Below, piece by piece: positions 1 through 9,188 of a DNA stretch of 64,000 nucleotides. Location: positions 4,154,001 through 4,218,000 of the forward strand of contig NZ_BROD01000001.1 of the NCBI RefSeq assembly GCF_024345225.1, given 5' to 3'. The notes under the pieces are model-generated. The model made no database searches, was not told where the DNA came from, and saw only the letters and a program-made list of their open reading frames with translations. Position 1 is the stretch's first letter. Each line of letters starts with the position of its first letter. A program made the translations under genes and the position numbers. The DNA comes from Clostridium sp. TW13. GTDB taxonomy: Bacteria; Bacillota; Clostridia; Clostridiales; Clostridiaceae.

Positions 1-2142
1 ACTTTAATGGTATTGGTTGTAGGTTCAGTATTTATATTTGTTGGAGCAAGTAATAGGGTATTGGCGGTAAAAACACTGCTCCAAGTGCCATCAACGGCCC
101 TCACTCTGTACTTGTAAGCTGTGTTGCTATCCAAGCCAGTGTGAGAATAGTGAGTATCAGTACCAACGTTAAGAATTACTCCATTAATTTCAATCTCATA
201 CTGAGTAGCATTTGTTACTGGATTCCAACTCAAATAAATATTACTAACATCGGAAATGGTGTTTATATTAGTAGGAGCGAATAAAAGTGTAGTAGATGGA
301 ATGTCATTACTCCAAATACCACCAACAGCGCAAACCTTATAAGTATGATTAGTATTGCTGTCTAAACCTGTATGAGTATAAGATGTGTTGTTTCCTATGT
401 CAACAGGTGTACCGTTATCAATCTGAATTTTATAGCTTGTAGCTCCAGGTACAGAATCCCAGCTTATTTTAATACTATCAGTTGTAGGTTCAGTATTTAT
501 ATTTGTTGGAGCACTCATTAAAGTTGTAGCTGTTGTAGTGTTGCTCCATGGACCAACCTTATCATTTAGTTTTGCTCTGATTTTGAATGTGTAGTCTGTA
601 TTACTAGTTAATCCTTTTGCATCATAAGCTAAGTCAGTTCCAACATTGATAGGTATATCATTATTAACTTGAATTTCATAACTTGTAGCGTTAGTTACAG
701 AATCCCAAGCCACAGTAATATTATCTACATCGGAAGCTGTTCTTATATTTTCAGGTTCTAGTAGTATTAGGTTATCAGATATAGTAGTATAGTCTGGACT
801 GTTTATATTACCTGCTATTGGATTAGAAAAATAACCGATTATAGTATTATGAGTTATGACGTTATTTTGATTTAAGTTATTACTTGGTATTTTAATTCCA
901 TTAAGGCAAGCATTATTGTTGTTGGTTATTTCATTGGAATCAATAATTGAACCAGATGCCAAATAATCTAGAAATATTCCTGAATTTAAGTTTGAATTCC
1001 AACCCCATATATTACGACCATTAGTTGCAGTAGCTAATCCAACGTCTGCAATTTTATTATTCAAAATCTTTAAATTGGTGGAATAAAGCAAGTATATTCC
1101 ATCAAAGTCTACTTGGCTTATAGTGTTGCTATCTATAGAATCGTCTGGATTATTGGAATCATCTTCCAAGTTAGATATTTCTATACCGAAATATCTTGAA
1201 TTAGTAATAGTATTATGACTGATTTTGAATCCATGAGCTCTATAGCTCGATGGAGTAGCTCCTTGATCATTTCTTACTACACAAATTCCAGATGCCAAAG
1301 TATTATCTATAGTATTATACATAATAGTATTATCGTAAGCAGGAACTGTACATCTAATTCCATTTGTATCTGAATTACTAATAGAGTTGTAGCTTACGTC
1401 AGAATTTCTACATAGATAAAATGCAATTCTATTACCAGTTATAATATTATTTGTTATACTTCCGTTTATTTGTTTTAAAAATACTAATCCATCTTTTTCA
1501 GAAGAGTTTAAATTAGAATGTATAATGTTATTTTGTATTACATTATGATCACTTAAATTTTTATTTTCAACAGCATCAAGATCAGTCACACCAATTCTTC
1601 CCCAAAATGTTACCGCTGAATTATTGCAAGAGCCATATATTATACAATCCTGAAGAGTAACATAATCTGCATCTCTAGAAGTAAAAGCTGCAGCACCATT
1701 TTTGTTATTTATAGTTAAGTTTGAAACCTCTACATTACTTCCTGTTACTTCTATATTATTATTCCCAGAGTTTAATTGTATAATTTGTGTGTGTTCTTTA
1801 GATTCCCCATAAATAATTACATTTGGACTGGTGATTCTTATACTGCTATTAAGGTAATAGTCGCCATTTTTTATATAAAATTTTGTTTCTCCTTCTGCCA
1901 TTTTTTGATTAATAATATCGTCCAAAGGAGTAGTGGCTGTATCAGCAGGACTGATAACATACCATGATGAATCAATAGTGTAGCTTGATAAAAGATTTAT
2001 ATGAGTTTCTTCATTTTTAGAAAGTTTATAGCCATTATGAAGACTTTTATTTATTCCTGCATTTTTATCAGAGAGACCTATTAGAAGGGCTAATAGGCAA
2101 AAGATAACTAGGGATACAAAGCTTTTTTTTCTATTCAACATC
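1..2142 (-). CDS. Secreted beta-helix protein with fibronectin type III modules (partial, runs off the left edge)
   Basis: Only the N-terminal ~714 residues are inside the window; the frame is still open at base 1. A basic start followed by a hydrophobic run (about residues 3-22) looks like a signal peptide. Residues ~60-460 are full of short N/I/D-rich turns such as NNIIHSN, HNTITNS and SNTISQV, the pattern of right-handed parallel beta-helix (pectate-lyase/NosD-like) proteins. From ~461 follow at least three modules of about 80 residues with the fibronectin III signature (APTNINT, W(D/N)(S/P)V, Y(E/K)I(E/Q), GLDSNT). Family knowledge suggests an exported polysaccharide-binding or -degrading protein; no catalytic residues can be assigned. 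ATG at 2145, ATG at 2142 or TTG at 2139 could start it; the AAAGGAG site fits the last two best. Confidence 0.8.
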
Positions 2143-2383
2143 ATTCTCCTTTCATCAAATTATTAAATTTCAACAAGTTTAAAATGGTGTATATCTTCTA
2201 ATTAAATTAATTCATATTTTACAAGTGAGCTATATTATCAAGTCTTAAAAATACATATTAATGTGATATGAAGAAATTTTATAGAATATATACGATATTA
2301 AGAAATATACTCAAGTTTATATTTATAAATATTTATCGGATGCAACCTCAGTAAGTTTATATTTATTTGCCAAAATAAAAGAA

Positions 2384-2420
2384 AAAAATTCTATATTCGA
2401 CAAAGAAAATAGAATTTTTA
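2384..2420 (-). terminator. Terminator of the L,D-transpeptidase gene
   Basis: Arms AAAAATTCTAT and ATAGAATTTTT close a 14-base loop, and the minus-strand copy runs into a long T tract. It lies ~55 bases past the stop of the L,D-transpeptidase gene. The rest of 2146-2474 is AT-rich leader/promoter DNA in which I see no further gene. Confidence 0.6.
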
Positions 2421-2474
2421 TTTAGATATATACTGTTTTATATTGATTGCTTTAATTTGACTTAAAATTGGCAG

Positions 2475-3029
2475 CTAATATGCATATGGTATATACACTT
2501 TTGTCCCATAAGTCATATAGTTATATATCCACTTTGCGTTTGAAACTGCTAGTCTTATGCAGCCATGAGATGCAGGTTTTCCTAAAGTCCAATCTACAAC
2601 TTTATAATATCTGTTCATTGGTAATCCATGAAACAAGTAATTACCGCAGAACTGAGTATAATATTTTCCACCTTGCTGATATTTTGAACTGAAAAACCAA
2701 GAACCTTTTGCTTGAACTGTAAATTGTCCTGTTACAGTTTCTTTTCCACCAGGTAATCCACCAGAACAAGTGAAGGAGTTAATCAAACTCCAGTGTTGAT
2801 ACTTCCCTTTAAATACATATACTGTTTGAGGTCTTGATTTTAAATCTACGTAGATTAAATATTTTGTCTTTGAAGATAATCCTTTACTGTTAACTAACTT
2901 TTGAGCATTAATCTTTCGTTGAGCAGTACTTATTGTAACTGCACTTACATCAGTAGTGCTTAAATAGTTTGTTATAAGTAGTAAGGATAGAAATAAGATA
3001 AAAACTGATTTTTTTGTGATATTTCTCAT
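2475..3029 (-). CDS. L,D-transpeptidase (YkuD family), exported
   Basis: A 184-residue protein with an N-terminal signal peptide (basic RNITKK, hydrophobic ~8-22, Ala-containing cleavage region near residue 30). The YkuD domain fills residues ~56-184. The catalytic signature is complete: His134 in YLFHG, then Ser154-His155-Gly156-Cys157 followed by Ile-Arg (SHGCIR). The family forms 3-3 cross-links in peptidoglycan or anchors proteins to it, with Cys157 as nucleophile. There is no LysM or peptidoglycan-binding domain, so this is a minimal single-domain form. It is transcribed alone, convergent with nothing, and divergent from the Hsp70 operon. Confidence 0.92.
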   Translation of the reverse strand: MRNITKKSVFILFLSLLLITNYLSTTDVSAVTISTAQRKINAQKLVNSKGLSSKTKYLIYVDLKSRPQTVYVFKGKYQHWSLINSFTCSGGLPGGKETVTGQFTVQAKGSWFFSSKYQQGGKYYTQFCGNYLFHGLPMNRYYKVVDWTLGKPASHGCIRLAVSNAKWIYNYMTYGTKVYIPYAY

Positions 3030-3098
3030 AGTATGTACACCTTTTTAAAATTATTTTTGTTAATTTAAGTAATATTAGGAATGATTTATATAAAAAGA

Positions 3099-3136
3099 TT
3101 CAATATAATATAAATTTGTGTTTATATTATATTGAA
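3099..3136. repeat. Perfect 16-bp inverted repeat between divergent genes
   Basis: TTCAATATAATATAAA and its exact complement flank a 6-base loop and are followed by seven T on the plus strand. It looks like an A/T-only terminator, but no plus-strand gene precedes it and it lies ~70 bases upstream of the L,D-transpeptidase start. It may instead be an operator or cruciform-forming site. Role unknown. Confidence 0.55.
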
Positions 3137-3277
3137 TTTTTTTATTCTTTAGGAAATTATAATAAAATCAAATTTGTAGATAACTTATAAAAAGGCTATT
3201 TGATTAGGTTTAGTATGGGAAAAGAATAAAAAAGAAATTATACTGATCTGACAAGTTTATCTTGAATTTGTTCTAAA

Positions 3278-3327
3278 AGGCACATGCGTAAAAAATCTGT
3301 GGATTCGCAGTTGCCTGAGATTTTTTT
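3278..3327 (+). promoter_or_regulatory. Possible attenuator-like pair of alternative hairpins upstream of the Hsp70 gene
   Basis: AGGCA..TGCG (3278-3288) can pair with CGCA..TGCCT (3306-3316). Alternatively AAAAAATC (3290-3297) can pair with GATTTTTT (3319-3326), giving a weak terminator with a T run. The two pairings overlap spatially, as in transcription attenuators. It is 165 bases before the Hsp70 start. No known riboswitch class is recognised. Confidence 0.3.
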
Positions 3328-3492
3328 ATTATAACATGTCCATATATACATATCAAACCTTATAAATATAAAAAATATTGGCATTAAGTAGTTGCACAAT
3401 AGTTGCTGATAATTAATGGTAACAGTATAATGATTATATATAATTGAAAAATTTGAAGATATTAGCCATAAAATGTGGGAGGGATAAAAGTA

Positions 3493-5193
3493 ATGACAAC
3501 TATTGGAATAGATTTGGGAACAACAAATAGTCTTGTGGCATATTGGACTGAAGAGGGAGCAAAGATAATACCAAATATTTTAGGATCTAATCTTACACCT
3601 TCTGTTGTAAGTGTTGATGAAAATAATGAAATAATTGTAGGACAAGTAGCTAAGGAGCGTCTTATCACTCATCCTCAATTAACAGCATTTGCATTCAAAA
3701 GATATATGGGAACGGAAAAACAGTTCCATTTGGGTAAATATTCATTTTCTTCAGAGGAGCTATCCTCCTTTGTTTTGAAATCTTTAAAATCAGATGCAGA
3801 AGCATTTTTGGGAGAAGAAGTAACAGAAGCAGTTATAAGTGTACCAGCTTACTTTAATGATGCTCAAAGAAAGGCTACTAAAAAGGCAGCTGAGCTTGCA
3901 GGTTTAAAGGTTGAGAGATTAGTTAGTGAACCAACAGCAGCAGCTATATCCTATGGACTTCATCAAGAAGAATCAGAAACTAAATTTATTGTTTTTGATT
4001 TAGGTGGAGGAACCTTTGATGTTTCAATCTTAGAGTTATTTGAAGGGGTTATGGAGGTAAAATCCATAGCTGGAGATAACTTTTTGGGAGGAGAAGACTT
4101 TACTAACATCCTCGTATCTTATTTTGTAGAATGTGAAAATATAGATGTAAATTCTCTTGATTATAAGGGAAAATCAGCTCTTTATAAGCAAGCAGAACTA
4201 TGCAAAAGAGCTATTACTAGCAATGAAAAAGGGATAATGAGCTTTAGATTAAATGATGAAAATCATGAGAAAATTATAACTCCACTAGAATTTGATAAAT
4301 TAGTGGTACCACTTTTAGTAAGATTACGCCGTCCCATTGAAAGAGCTTTAAGGGATGCAGAGCTTACTCCAAATGATTTAGATGCAGTAATTCTTATAGG
4401 CGGTGCTACAAGGATGCCAGTAATTAAGTCAACTGTAGGAAAAATATTTGGAAAGTTACCTTATTCAAATATAAATCCTGATGAGGCAGTAGCCTTAGGA
4501 GCAGCAATTCAGGTTGCGTTGAAGGAAAGAAATGAATCGTTAAGTGAGGTTATATTAACAGATGTATGCCCTTATACTCTTGGAACAGGAGTAGTGAAGA
4601 GGATTGATAGAGATAATTATGAGTCTGGTTACTTTTTGCCTATAATTGAACGCAATACTCCTATACCTGTGAGCAGGGTAGAACGTCTTAGTACAGTAAG
4701 AGATAATCAGACAGTAATTCAAATTGATATTTATCAAGGTGAGAATCGTCGTGTTGATGGAAATATTAAGTTAGGAGAATTAAGTGTAAAGGTTCCACCA
4801 GCAAAAGCTGGACAAGAGCAAATAGATATTAGATATACTTATGATATTAATGGAATATTAGAAGTGGAGGTTATAGTAGTTAGTACTGGCATCAAAGAGA
4901 GAATAGTTATTGAAAAGAATCCTGGCAGTATGTCAAAAGAAAATATAGAAAAACGATTAAAGGATCTAGAAAATATAAAAATTCACCCTAGAGATAAAAT
5001 GGAAAATAGATTATTACTTGCTAGGGGAGAACGTCTGTATGAAGAATCTTTAGGAGAAAAACGTGAATTTATAGGTGATTTATTACAGAAGTTTGAAGCT
5101 GTTCTTTCTCGCCAAGATGAACGAGAAGTTAAAAAGGCAGCACAACAATTAAAAGAAACTTTAGAACAGTTAGAGGGATGGTTTGATTATTAA
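3493..5193 (+). CDS. hscC: HscC-like Hsp70 chaperone
   Basis: A 566-residue Hsp70 homologue with the full ATPase domain: phosphate loop DLGTTNS (residues 7-13), the FDLGGGTFD motif (~175), [12 protein letters not shown] and IGGATRMP. The substrate-binding part after ~380 is present, but the C-terminal lid is short, so the protein is ~50 residues smaller than DnaK (about 610). It therefore matches the HscC subfamily, whose members usually pair with an atypical J protein. The next gene is such a J protein and overlaps the stop codon by one base (TAATG), implying translational coupling. ATG 3493 is chosen over GTG 3475 because the ribosome site GGGAGGG lies between them. The hscC symbol is by size and context. 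Confidence 0.85.
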   Translation: MTTIGIDLGTTNSLVAYWTEEGAKIIPNILGSNLTPSVVSVDENNEIIVGQVAKERLITHPQLTAFAFKRYMGTEKQFHLGKYSFSSEELSSFVLKSLKSDAEAFLGEEVTEAVISVPAYFNDAQRKATKKAAELAGLKVERLVSEPTAAAISYGLHQEESETKFIVFDLGGGTFDVSILELFEGVMEVKSIAGDNFLGGEDFTNILVSYFVECENIDVNSLDYKGKSALYKQAELCKRAITSNEKGIMSFRLNDENHEKIITPLEFDKLVVPLLVRLRRPIERALRDAELTPNDLDAVILIGGATRMPVIKSTVGKIFGKLPYSNINPDEAVALGAAIQVALKERNESLSEVILTDVCPYTLGTGVVKRIDRDNYESGYFLPIIERNTPIPVSRVERLSTVRDNQTVIQIDIYQGENRRVDGNIKLGELSVKVPPAKAGQEQIDIRYTYDINGILEVEVIVVSTGIKERIVIEKNPGSMSKENIEKRLKDLENIKIHPRDKMENRLLLARGERLYEESLGEKREFIGDLLQKFEAVLSRQDEREVKKAAQQLKETLEQLEGWFDY

Positions 5194-6800
5194 TGGATCC
5201 GTGGAAAGTACTAGAAATTGAACCTACAGGAGAAACATCAATAATTAAAAAGGCCTATGCGAAGAAGTTAAAAATATATCATCCCGAAGATGATCCAGAG
5301 GGGTTTCAAAGGTTAAGAGAATCTTATGATAGAGCATTAAAGCTAGCGAAGAGTTATAAACAAAAAGAAACTCAGAATAATAGTCAAGTTGTAGAAAGTT
5401 CAGAAAAGGAGGCTTCTATACAACAACAAACTATAAATAACGAAGACAGGCAGCAGATGATAATTAATGATGAGGGTATATCACAACAAGAAATTAAAGT
5501 TTCAGATGGGTTTGAATTATTTGAACAATTTTTTGATTATTTAGAAGAAGATAACATTATACCTAAAGTAAAATTACCGCTGCATAATATTTTAGCAAAT
5601 GATATAGAAGAAGAGAACATTATACCTAAAGTAAAATTACCGCAGCATAATATTTTAGAAAATTATACTCATGAATTCAACAAACTTCATAGAGAGCAAC
5701 AACTAGTTTATAGATTTATGTATAAGGTTGAGAGGCTATATCATGATTTCTTTGCAAGAATTCAAGAAGAAAATTGGATTCGGCTTTTAGATGATGCTAT
5801 AATGTCGAATTTATATTACAAGGAATCGATAAACAAGGAAATGTTGGAGTTTTTAGTTTGTAGTCATAATATACCACAAAACATTTGGGTACTTTTAATT
5901 AATAGTTTTCATTGGGATGAGCAACAAAAGGAGATCTATTCTCGTTATTCTAAAGAATATGCTAAGCTTATGTTTAGAAACTTAAGTAATGAGATGTTGC
6001 CACGCTATTGTTACTTTAGCAGTAGAGATAAATTCAGTCATGATAAATATTTAGAAGCAAGACAAAAAGCATTTGATGCATTGGAGCAAAACAAGTTAAC
6101 AGTGGCATGGAAATATATTTATATTGCCAAAGAAATATATTTAGGTGACCCTGACTTATGGTGCATGGAGGCTGAATATCATTTAAAAGCAAAGGACATA
6201 AAAAAGGCAAGGATAGCTTTTGAGAAAGCAGAGCAAATAAATCCAAAAGATATGGATACTATTTTTTATAAAGCTCAGGTTATGTATAATAGTAGAAGAT
6301 TTAGTGAGTCTATTAGCATATGTAAGCAGATTAAAAATATAAATCCTTCAGATTTTAAAGTGCTTTGCTTAATGAGCAAATCCTATGTAAAACTCAAGAG
6401 ATGGAAGAAGGCAAGAGAGGTTTTGGAATATAACTTAAGCATTAAGCGCGATGATATTGAAACTAAGAGAAGCTTTATAGAATTGGCAAGGGAACTTGAA
6501 GCTAGTTTGAAAAGATATCCTCTCAGTTTGGAAGTTAGAAAAGAGTTAAGAGCTGTATATAAGTTTATTGGTGAATCTAAAAATTCAAAGATATTTCAGA
6601 CAACATCTGGTACAATTACAGAAGGTATAATACTTAACAAACGTTGGGCTTATTTTATAATGGTAATTGTTATAATAGTTGTAGTTCCATTAATTAATGG
6701 ACCAACATTAAATCATGCAGTTAAATATGTTAAAGCATTAGTAGGAATAATAATACTTACACAGTATGTTCTGAATGCTATTAGGAAAAGAAAAAAATAA
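5193..6800 (+). CDS. J-domain/TPR membrane protein, partner of the HscC-like Hsp70
   Basis: A 535-residue protein. Residues 1-55 form a J domain (DPWKVLEIEP, KKAYAKKLKIYHPE, FQRLRESYDRAL). The usual His-Pro-Asp loop is His30-Pro31-Glu32, a conservative change that appears characteristic of this bacterial J-protein type. A charged linker follows, containing a tandem duplication of about 21 residues (IIPKVKLP repeated). A central helical region and TPR-like repeats come next (~290-430, e.g. AWKYIYIAKE, ARIAFEKAEQINPKD). Two hydrophobic segments near 480-525 would anchor it in the membrane. Family knowledge: J domains stimulate Hsp70 ATPase activity. It overlaps the Hsp70 stop and almost certainly recruits that chaperone. 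Confidence 0.85.
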   Translation: MDPWKVLEIEPTGETSIIKKAYAKKLKIYHPEDDPEGFQRLRESYDRALKLAKSYKQKETQNNSQVVESSEKEASIQQQTINNEDRQQMIINDEGISQQEIKVSDGFELFEQFFDYLEEDNIIPKVKLPLHNILANDIEEENIIPKVKLPQHNILENYTHEFNKLHREQQLVYRFMYKVERLYHDFFARIQEENWIRLLDDAIMSNLYYKESINKEMLEFLVCSHNIPQNIWVLLINSFHWDEQQKEIYSRYSKEYAKLMFRNLSNEMLPRYCYFSSRDKFSHDKYLEARQKAFDALEQNKLTVAWKYIYIAKEIYLGDPDLWCMEAEYHLKAKDIKKARIAFEKAEQINPKDMDTIFYKAQVMYNSRRFSESISICKQIKNINPSDFKVLCLMSKSYVKLKRWKKAREVLEYNLSIKRDDIETKRSFIELARELEASLKRYPLSLEVRKELRAVYKFIGESKNSKIFQTTSGTITEGIILNKRWAYFIMVIVIIVVVPLINGPTLNHAVKYVKALVGIIILTQYVLNAIRKRKK

Positions 6801-6810
6801 ATTTAATAAT

Positions 6811-6855
6811 AAAGAAGGTGGTAAAATTAATAGGATTTTACCACCTTTCTCTACA
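6811..6855 (+). terminator. Terminator of the first hscC/J-protein operon
   Basis: AAGGTGGTAAAAT and its complement (6815-6827 / 6835-6847) enclose a 7-base loop followed by TTTCTC. It separates the first J-protein gene from the duplicated segment, so the second J gene needs its own promoter or read-through. Confidence 0.8.
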
Positions 6856-6884
6856 ATTTTGAATATGGAATGTTGTATTAATGT

Positions 6885-7020
6885 TTGCAAGTGGAAGTTA
6901 CAGTAGTTAATACAGGGATTGAAGAGAGAATAGTTAATGAGAAGAATTCCGGTAGTATACCAAAAGCAAAGATAGAAAAGAGATTAAAAGGAATTTTAGC
7001 ACAGTTAGAGGGGAGGCAAT
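6885..7020 (+). pseudogene. Remnant of a duplicated Hsp70 3' end
   Basis: The translation (VEVTVVNTGIEERIV, then IEKRLK, then AQLEG) matches two separated parts of the C terminus of the upstream HscC-like protein ([15 protein letters not shown] ... IEKRLK ... EQLEG). About 180 bases between KRLK and the last few codons are missing, and everything 5' of the VEV segment is gone. It ends just before the second J gene exactly where the real Hsp70 ends before the first J gene. A 2-base difference puts it in frame with the following gene, so an open frame exists from TTG 6885, but no ribosome site precedes that codon. I read it as a duplication scar. Confidence 0.75.
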
Positions 7021-7025
7021 TATTA

Positions 7026-8642
7026 ATGGATCCATGGGAGATGTTAGGAATTGAACCTACAGGAGAAGCATCAATAATCAAAAAGGCCTATGCAAAGAAA
7101 TTAAAGATATATCATCCGGAAGATGATCCAGAGGGATTTCAAAGGTTAAGGGAATCTTACGATAGGGCATTAAAGCTGGCAAAAAGCTATAAACCCAAAG
7201 AAGTTCTGAAGGATATAGAAATTGTAGAAAATTTAGAAAATGAATGTGAAATACAACAAGAAACTATAAATAATGAGAATGAGAAGGAGAAAATAATTAA
7301 TGATGAGGACATCTCAGAACAAGAAATTAAAGTTTTAGGTAAAACTCAGTTAATTGAACATTTTTTTGATTATTCAGAAGAGGAGAATATTGTCCCTAAA
7401 GTAAAATTACCGCAGCCTAATATTTTAGAAAATGGTATTGATGAAGCCGATAAACCTCATAGTAGATGGCAGCTAGTGTATGAATTTATGAATAATGTTG
7501 AGATACTATATGATGATTTCTTTGCAAGAATTCAAGAAGAGAGTTGGATTCAGCTTTTAGATGATGCTATAATGTGGAATTTAGATTGCAAGCAATTGTT
7601 AAATAATGAAATGTTGGATTTTTTGGTGTATAGTCATAACATACCACAAAATATTTGGACACTTCTAAATAATAGCTTTCACTGGGACGAGCAGGAAAGG
7701 GAGATATATTCTCGTTATTCTGAGAAATATGCTAAGTTTATGTTTAGAAACTTAAGTAATGAGATGTTACCGCGTTATTGTTACTTTAGCAGTAGAGATA
7801 AATTCAATCATGAGGAATATTTAGAAGCTAGACAAAAAGCATTTGATGCATTGGAGCAAAATAATTTAACAGAGGCTTGGAAGTACATTTATATAGCAAA
7901 GGAAGTATTTGCAGGGGACCCGGATTTATGGTGTATGGAGGCTGAATATCATTTAAAAGCAAAGAACATAAAAAAGGCAAAGATAGCTTTTGAGAAAGCA
8001 GAGCAAATAAATCCAAAAGATATGGATACTATTTTTTACAAAGCTCATATTATGTACAATAGTGGAAGCTTTAGTGAAACAATTAGCATATGTAAGCAGA
8101 TTAAAAACGTAAATCCTTCAGATTTTAAAGTGCTTTGTTTAATGGGAAAAGCATATGTTAAGATTAGACGCTGGACAGCAGCAAGAGAAATTTTAGCGAA
8201 TAACCTCAAAGTTAAGCCAAATGATATGGAGACAAAAAGAAGCTTAGTTGAATTAGCGAGAGCCCTTGAGATAAATCTTAGAAAATATCCTTTAAGTTTC
8301 AAAATGAGAAAAGAATTAAAGCGCGTATATACGATTATTGGGCAACCTCCCAATTTAGCTATATTTAAAATAACACCTAAGGGAATTCTAGTTTCTATTT
8401 TTCTTATTTTTTCAAGAGATAAAGATAAAGGTGTGAGAGAAAGAGGATTAGCATACAAGATAATTATAGAATTAATAAAATTTATTTTTTGGGCAAGTAT
8501 TTTGATAGGGGCATTATTATTAATCCTTGGTTTGGTTTTAGGCAGTAGAGGGGGAATATTAATTGTTGTTTTTCTAATTAAAAATTTTTGCTTTAATGAT
8601 AATAGAAATAGTTGGAGGGGATGGAAGGGTTGGAAGAAGTAA
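7026..8642 (+). CDS. Second J-domain/TPR membrane protein (tandem paralogue)
   Basis: A 538-residue paralogue of the 5193-6800 product, similar over most of its length: J domain with YHPE at residues 29-32, a linker with one copy of the IIPKVKLP-like element (here IVPKVKLP), the same central helical block and TPR-like repeats. The C-terminal ~110 residues have diverged, with a hydrophobic stretch near 485-515 and a Trp/Arg-rich tail (NRNSWRGWKGWKK). ATG 7026 is preceded by GAGGGGAGG at the right distance and matches the start of the first copy. The in-frame extension to TTG 6885 is Hsp70 debris. Its partner Hsp70 copy is lost, so it probably shares the intact upstream chaperone. Confidence 0.85.
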   Translation: MDPWEMLGIEPTGEASIIKKAYAKKLKIYHPEDDPEGFQRLRESYDRALKLAKSYKPKEVLKDIEIVENLENECEIQQETINNENEKEKIINDEDISEQEIKVLGKTQLIEHFFDYSEEENIVPKVKLPQPNILENGIDEADKPHSRWQLVYEFMNNVEILYDDFFARIQEESWIQLLDDAIMWNLDCKQLLNNEMLDFLVYSHNIPQNIWTLLNNSFHWDEQEREIYSRYSEKYAKFMFRNLSNEMLPRYCYFSSRDKFNHEEYLEARQKAFDALEQNNLTEAWKYIYIAKEVFAGDPDLWCMEAEYHLKAKNIKKAKIAFEKAEQINPKDMDTIFYKAHIMYNSGSFSETISICKQIKNVNPSDFKVLCLMGKAYVKIRRWTAAREILANNLKVKPNDMETKRSLVELARALEINLRKYPLSFKMRKELKRVYTIIGQPPNLAIFKITPKGILVSIFLIFSRDKDKGVRERGLAYKIIIELIKFIFWASILIGALLLILGLVLGSRGGILIVVFLIKNFCFNDNRNSWRGWKGWKK

Positions 8643-8671
8643 AACTGCTCAATTTTGAGCAGTTTTTTATC
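8642..8671 (+). terminator. Terminator after the second J-protein gene
   Basis: AAACTGCTCAA and its complement around a 2-base loop, followed by six T, starting at the stop codon. Confidence 0.85.
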
Positions 8672-8760
8672 TACTTGTGGTTATTAAATGTAATGGTTCG
8701 CATTCAGAGGTTAAAATAATTTCATACTAAGAAATTTTTACATAAAACAACTTATAAATA

Positions 8761-8811
8761 TTTACAAAGGGCATAATTACTATTAGAATATATTTAGCAA
8801 TGCTAAGTATA
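8761..8811 (+). promoter_or_regulatory. Promoter and dyad operator of the PadR/HAAS operon
   Basis: TTTACA (8761-8766), 17 bases, TAGAAT (8784-8789) form a good sigma-A promoter. Immediately downstream, over the expected start point, lies the dyad TTAGC-AAT-GCTAA (8794-8806) with extended symmetry. PadR proteins commonly bind such dyads and repress their own operons; the assignment here is by position. Confidence 0.55.
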
Positions 8812-8828
8812 TAAGGAGATGAACTTTT

Positions 8829-9188
8829 TTGTCAGAGATTGATAATCAACTAAAGAAAGGAACATTAGCCATAATTGTTTTGAAATTAATTAGTGAAAAA
8901 GATATGTATGGTTATGAAATAATTCAGCTATTAGATAAAATTAGTGAAGGATACTATAGAGTGAAGGAAGGTACATTATATCCAATACTATACAGACTTG
9001 AGGATAGTGGTTGGATTGAAAGTTATAGAGTTATACCAGAAGAGGAAAGAAAGATTCCAAGAAAATACTATAGAATTACTTCGGCTGGTAGGGAAGCACT
9101 TAAGGAACAGATAAATCTATGGATTTATTTTGGTAGAGCAACAAATAAAGCTTTGAGCATTAAGTTTGGGAGTGATATAAATGAGTAG
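8829..9188 (+). CDS. PadR family transcriptional regulator
   Basis: 119 residues with the PadR winged-helix pattern: LKKGTLAIIVLKLI, MYGYEIIQLL, VKEGTLYPILYRLEDSGWI and RKYYRITSAGREAL. The start is TTG at 8829, with AAGGAG ~10 bases upstream. It overlaps the next gene by 8 bases, so the two are one operon. Small PadR proteins (PadR-s1) usually repress their own operon, and a dyad sits at the promoter. The effector cannot be inferred. Confidence 0.93.
   Translation: MSEIDNQLKKGTLAIIVLKLISEKDMYGYEIIQLLDKISEGYYRVKEGTLYPILYRLEDSGWIESYRVIPEEERKIPRKYYRITSAGREALKEQINLWIYFGRATNKALSIKFGSDINE

Noticed and set aside
1-540. Repeated DNA at the left edge as a mobile or CRISPR-like repeat
   Set aside because: The repeats (for example near 15 and 481) are in frame and encode successive fibronectin III modules.
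3475-3492. Upstream GTG start for the Hsp70 gene
   Set aside because: The ribosome site GGGAGGG lies between this codon and ATG 3493, so the downstream ATG is correct.
6885-7025. N-terminal extension of the second J-domain protein
   Set aside because: The open frame continues from TTG 6885, but there is no ribosome site and the translation is leftover Hsp70 C terminus; the true start matches the first copy at ATG 7026.
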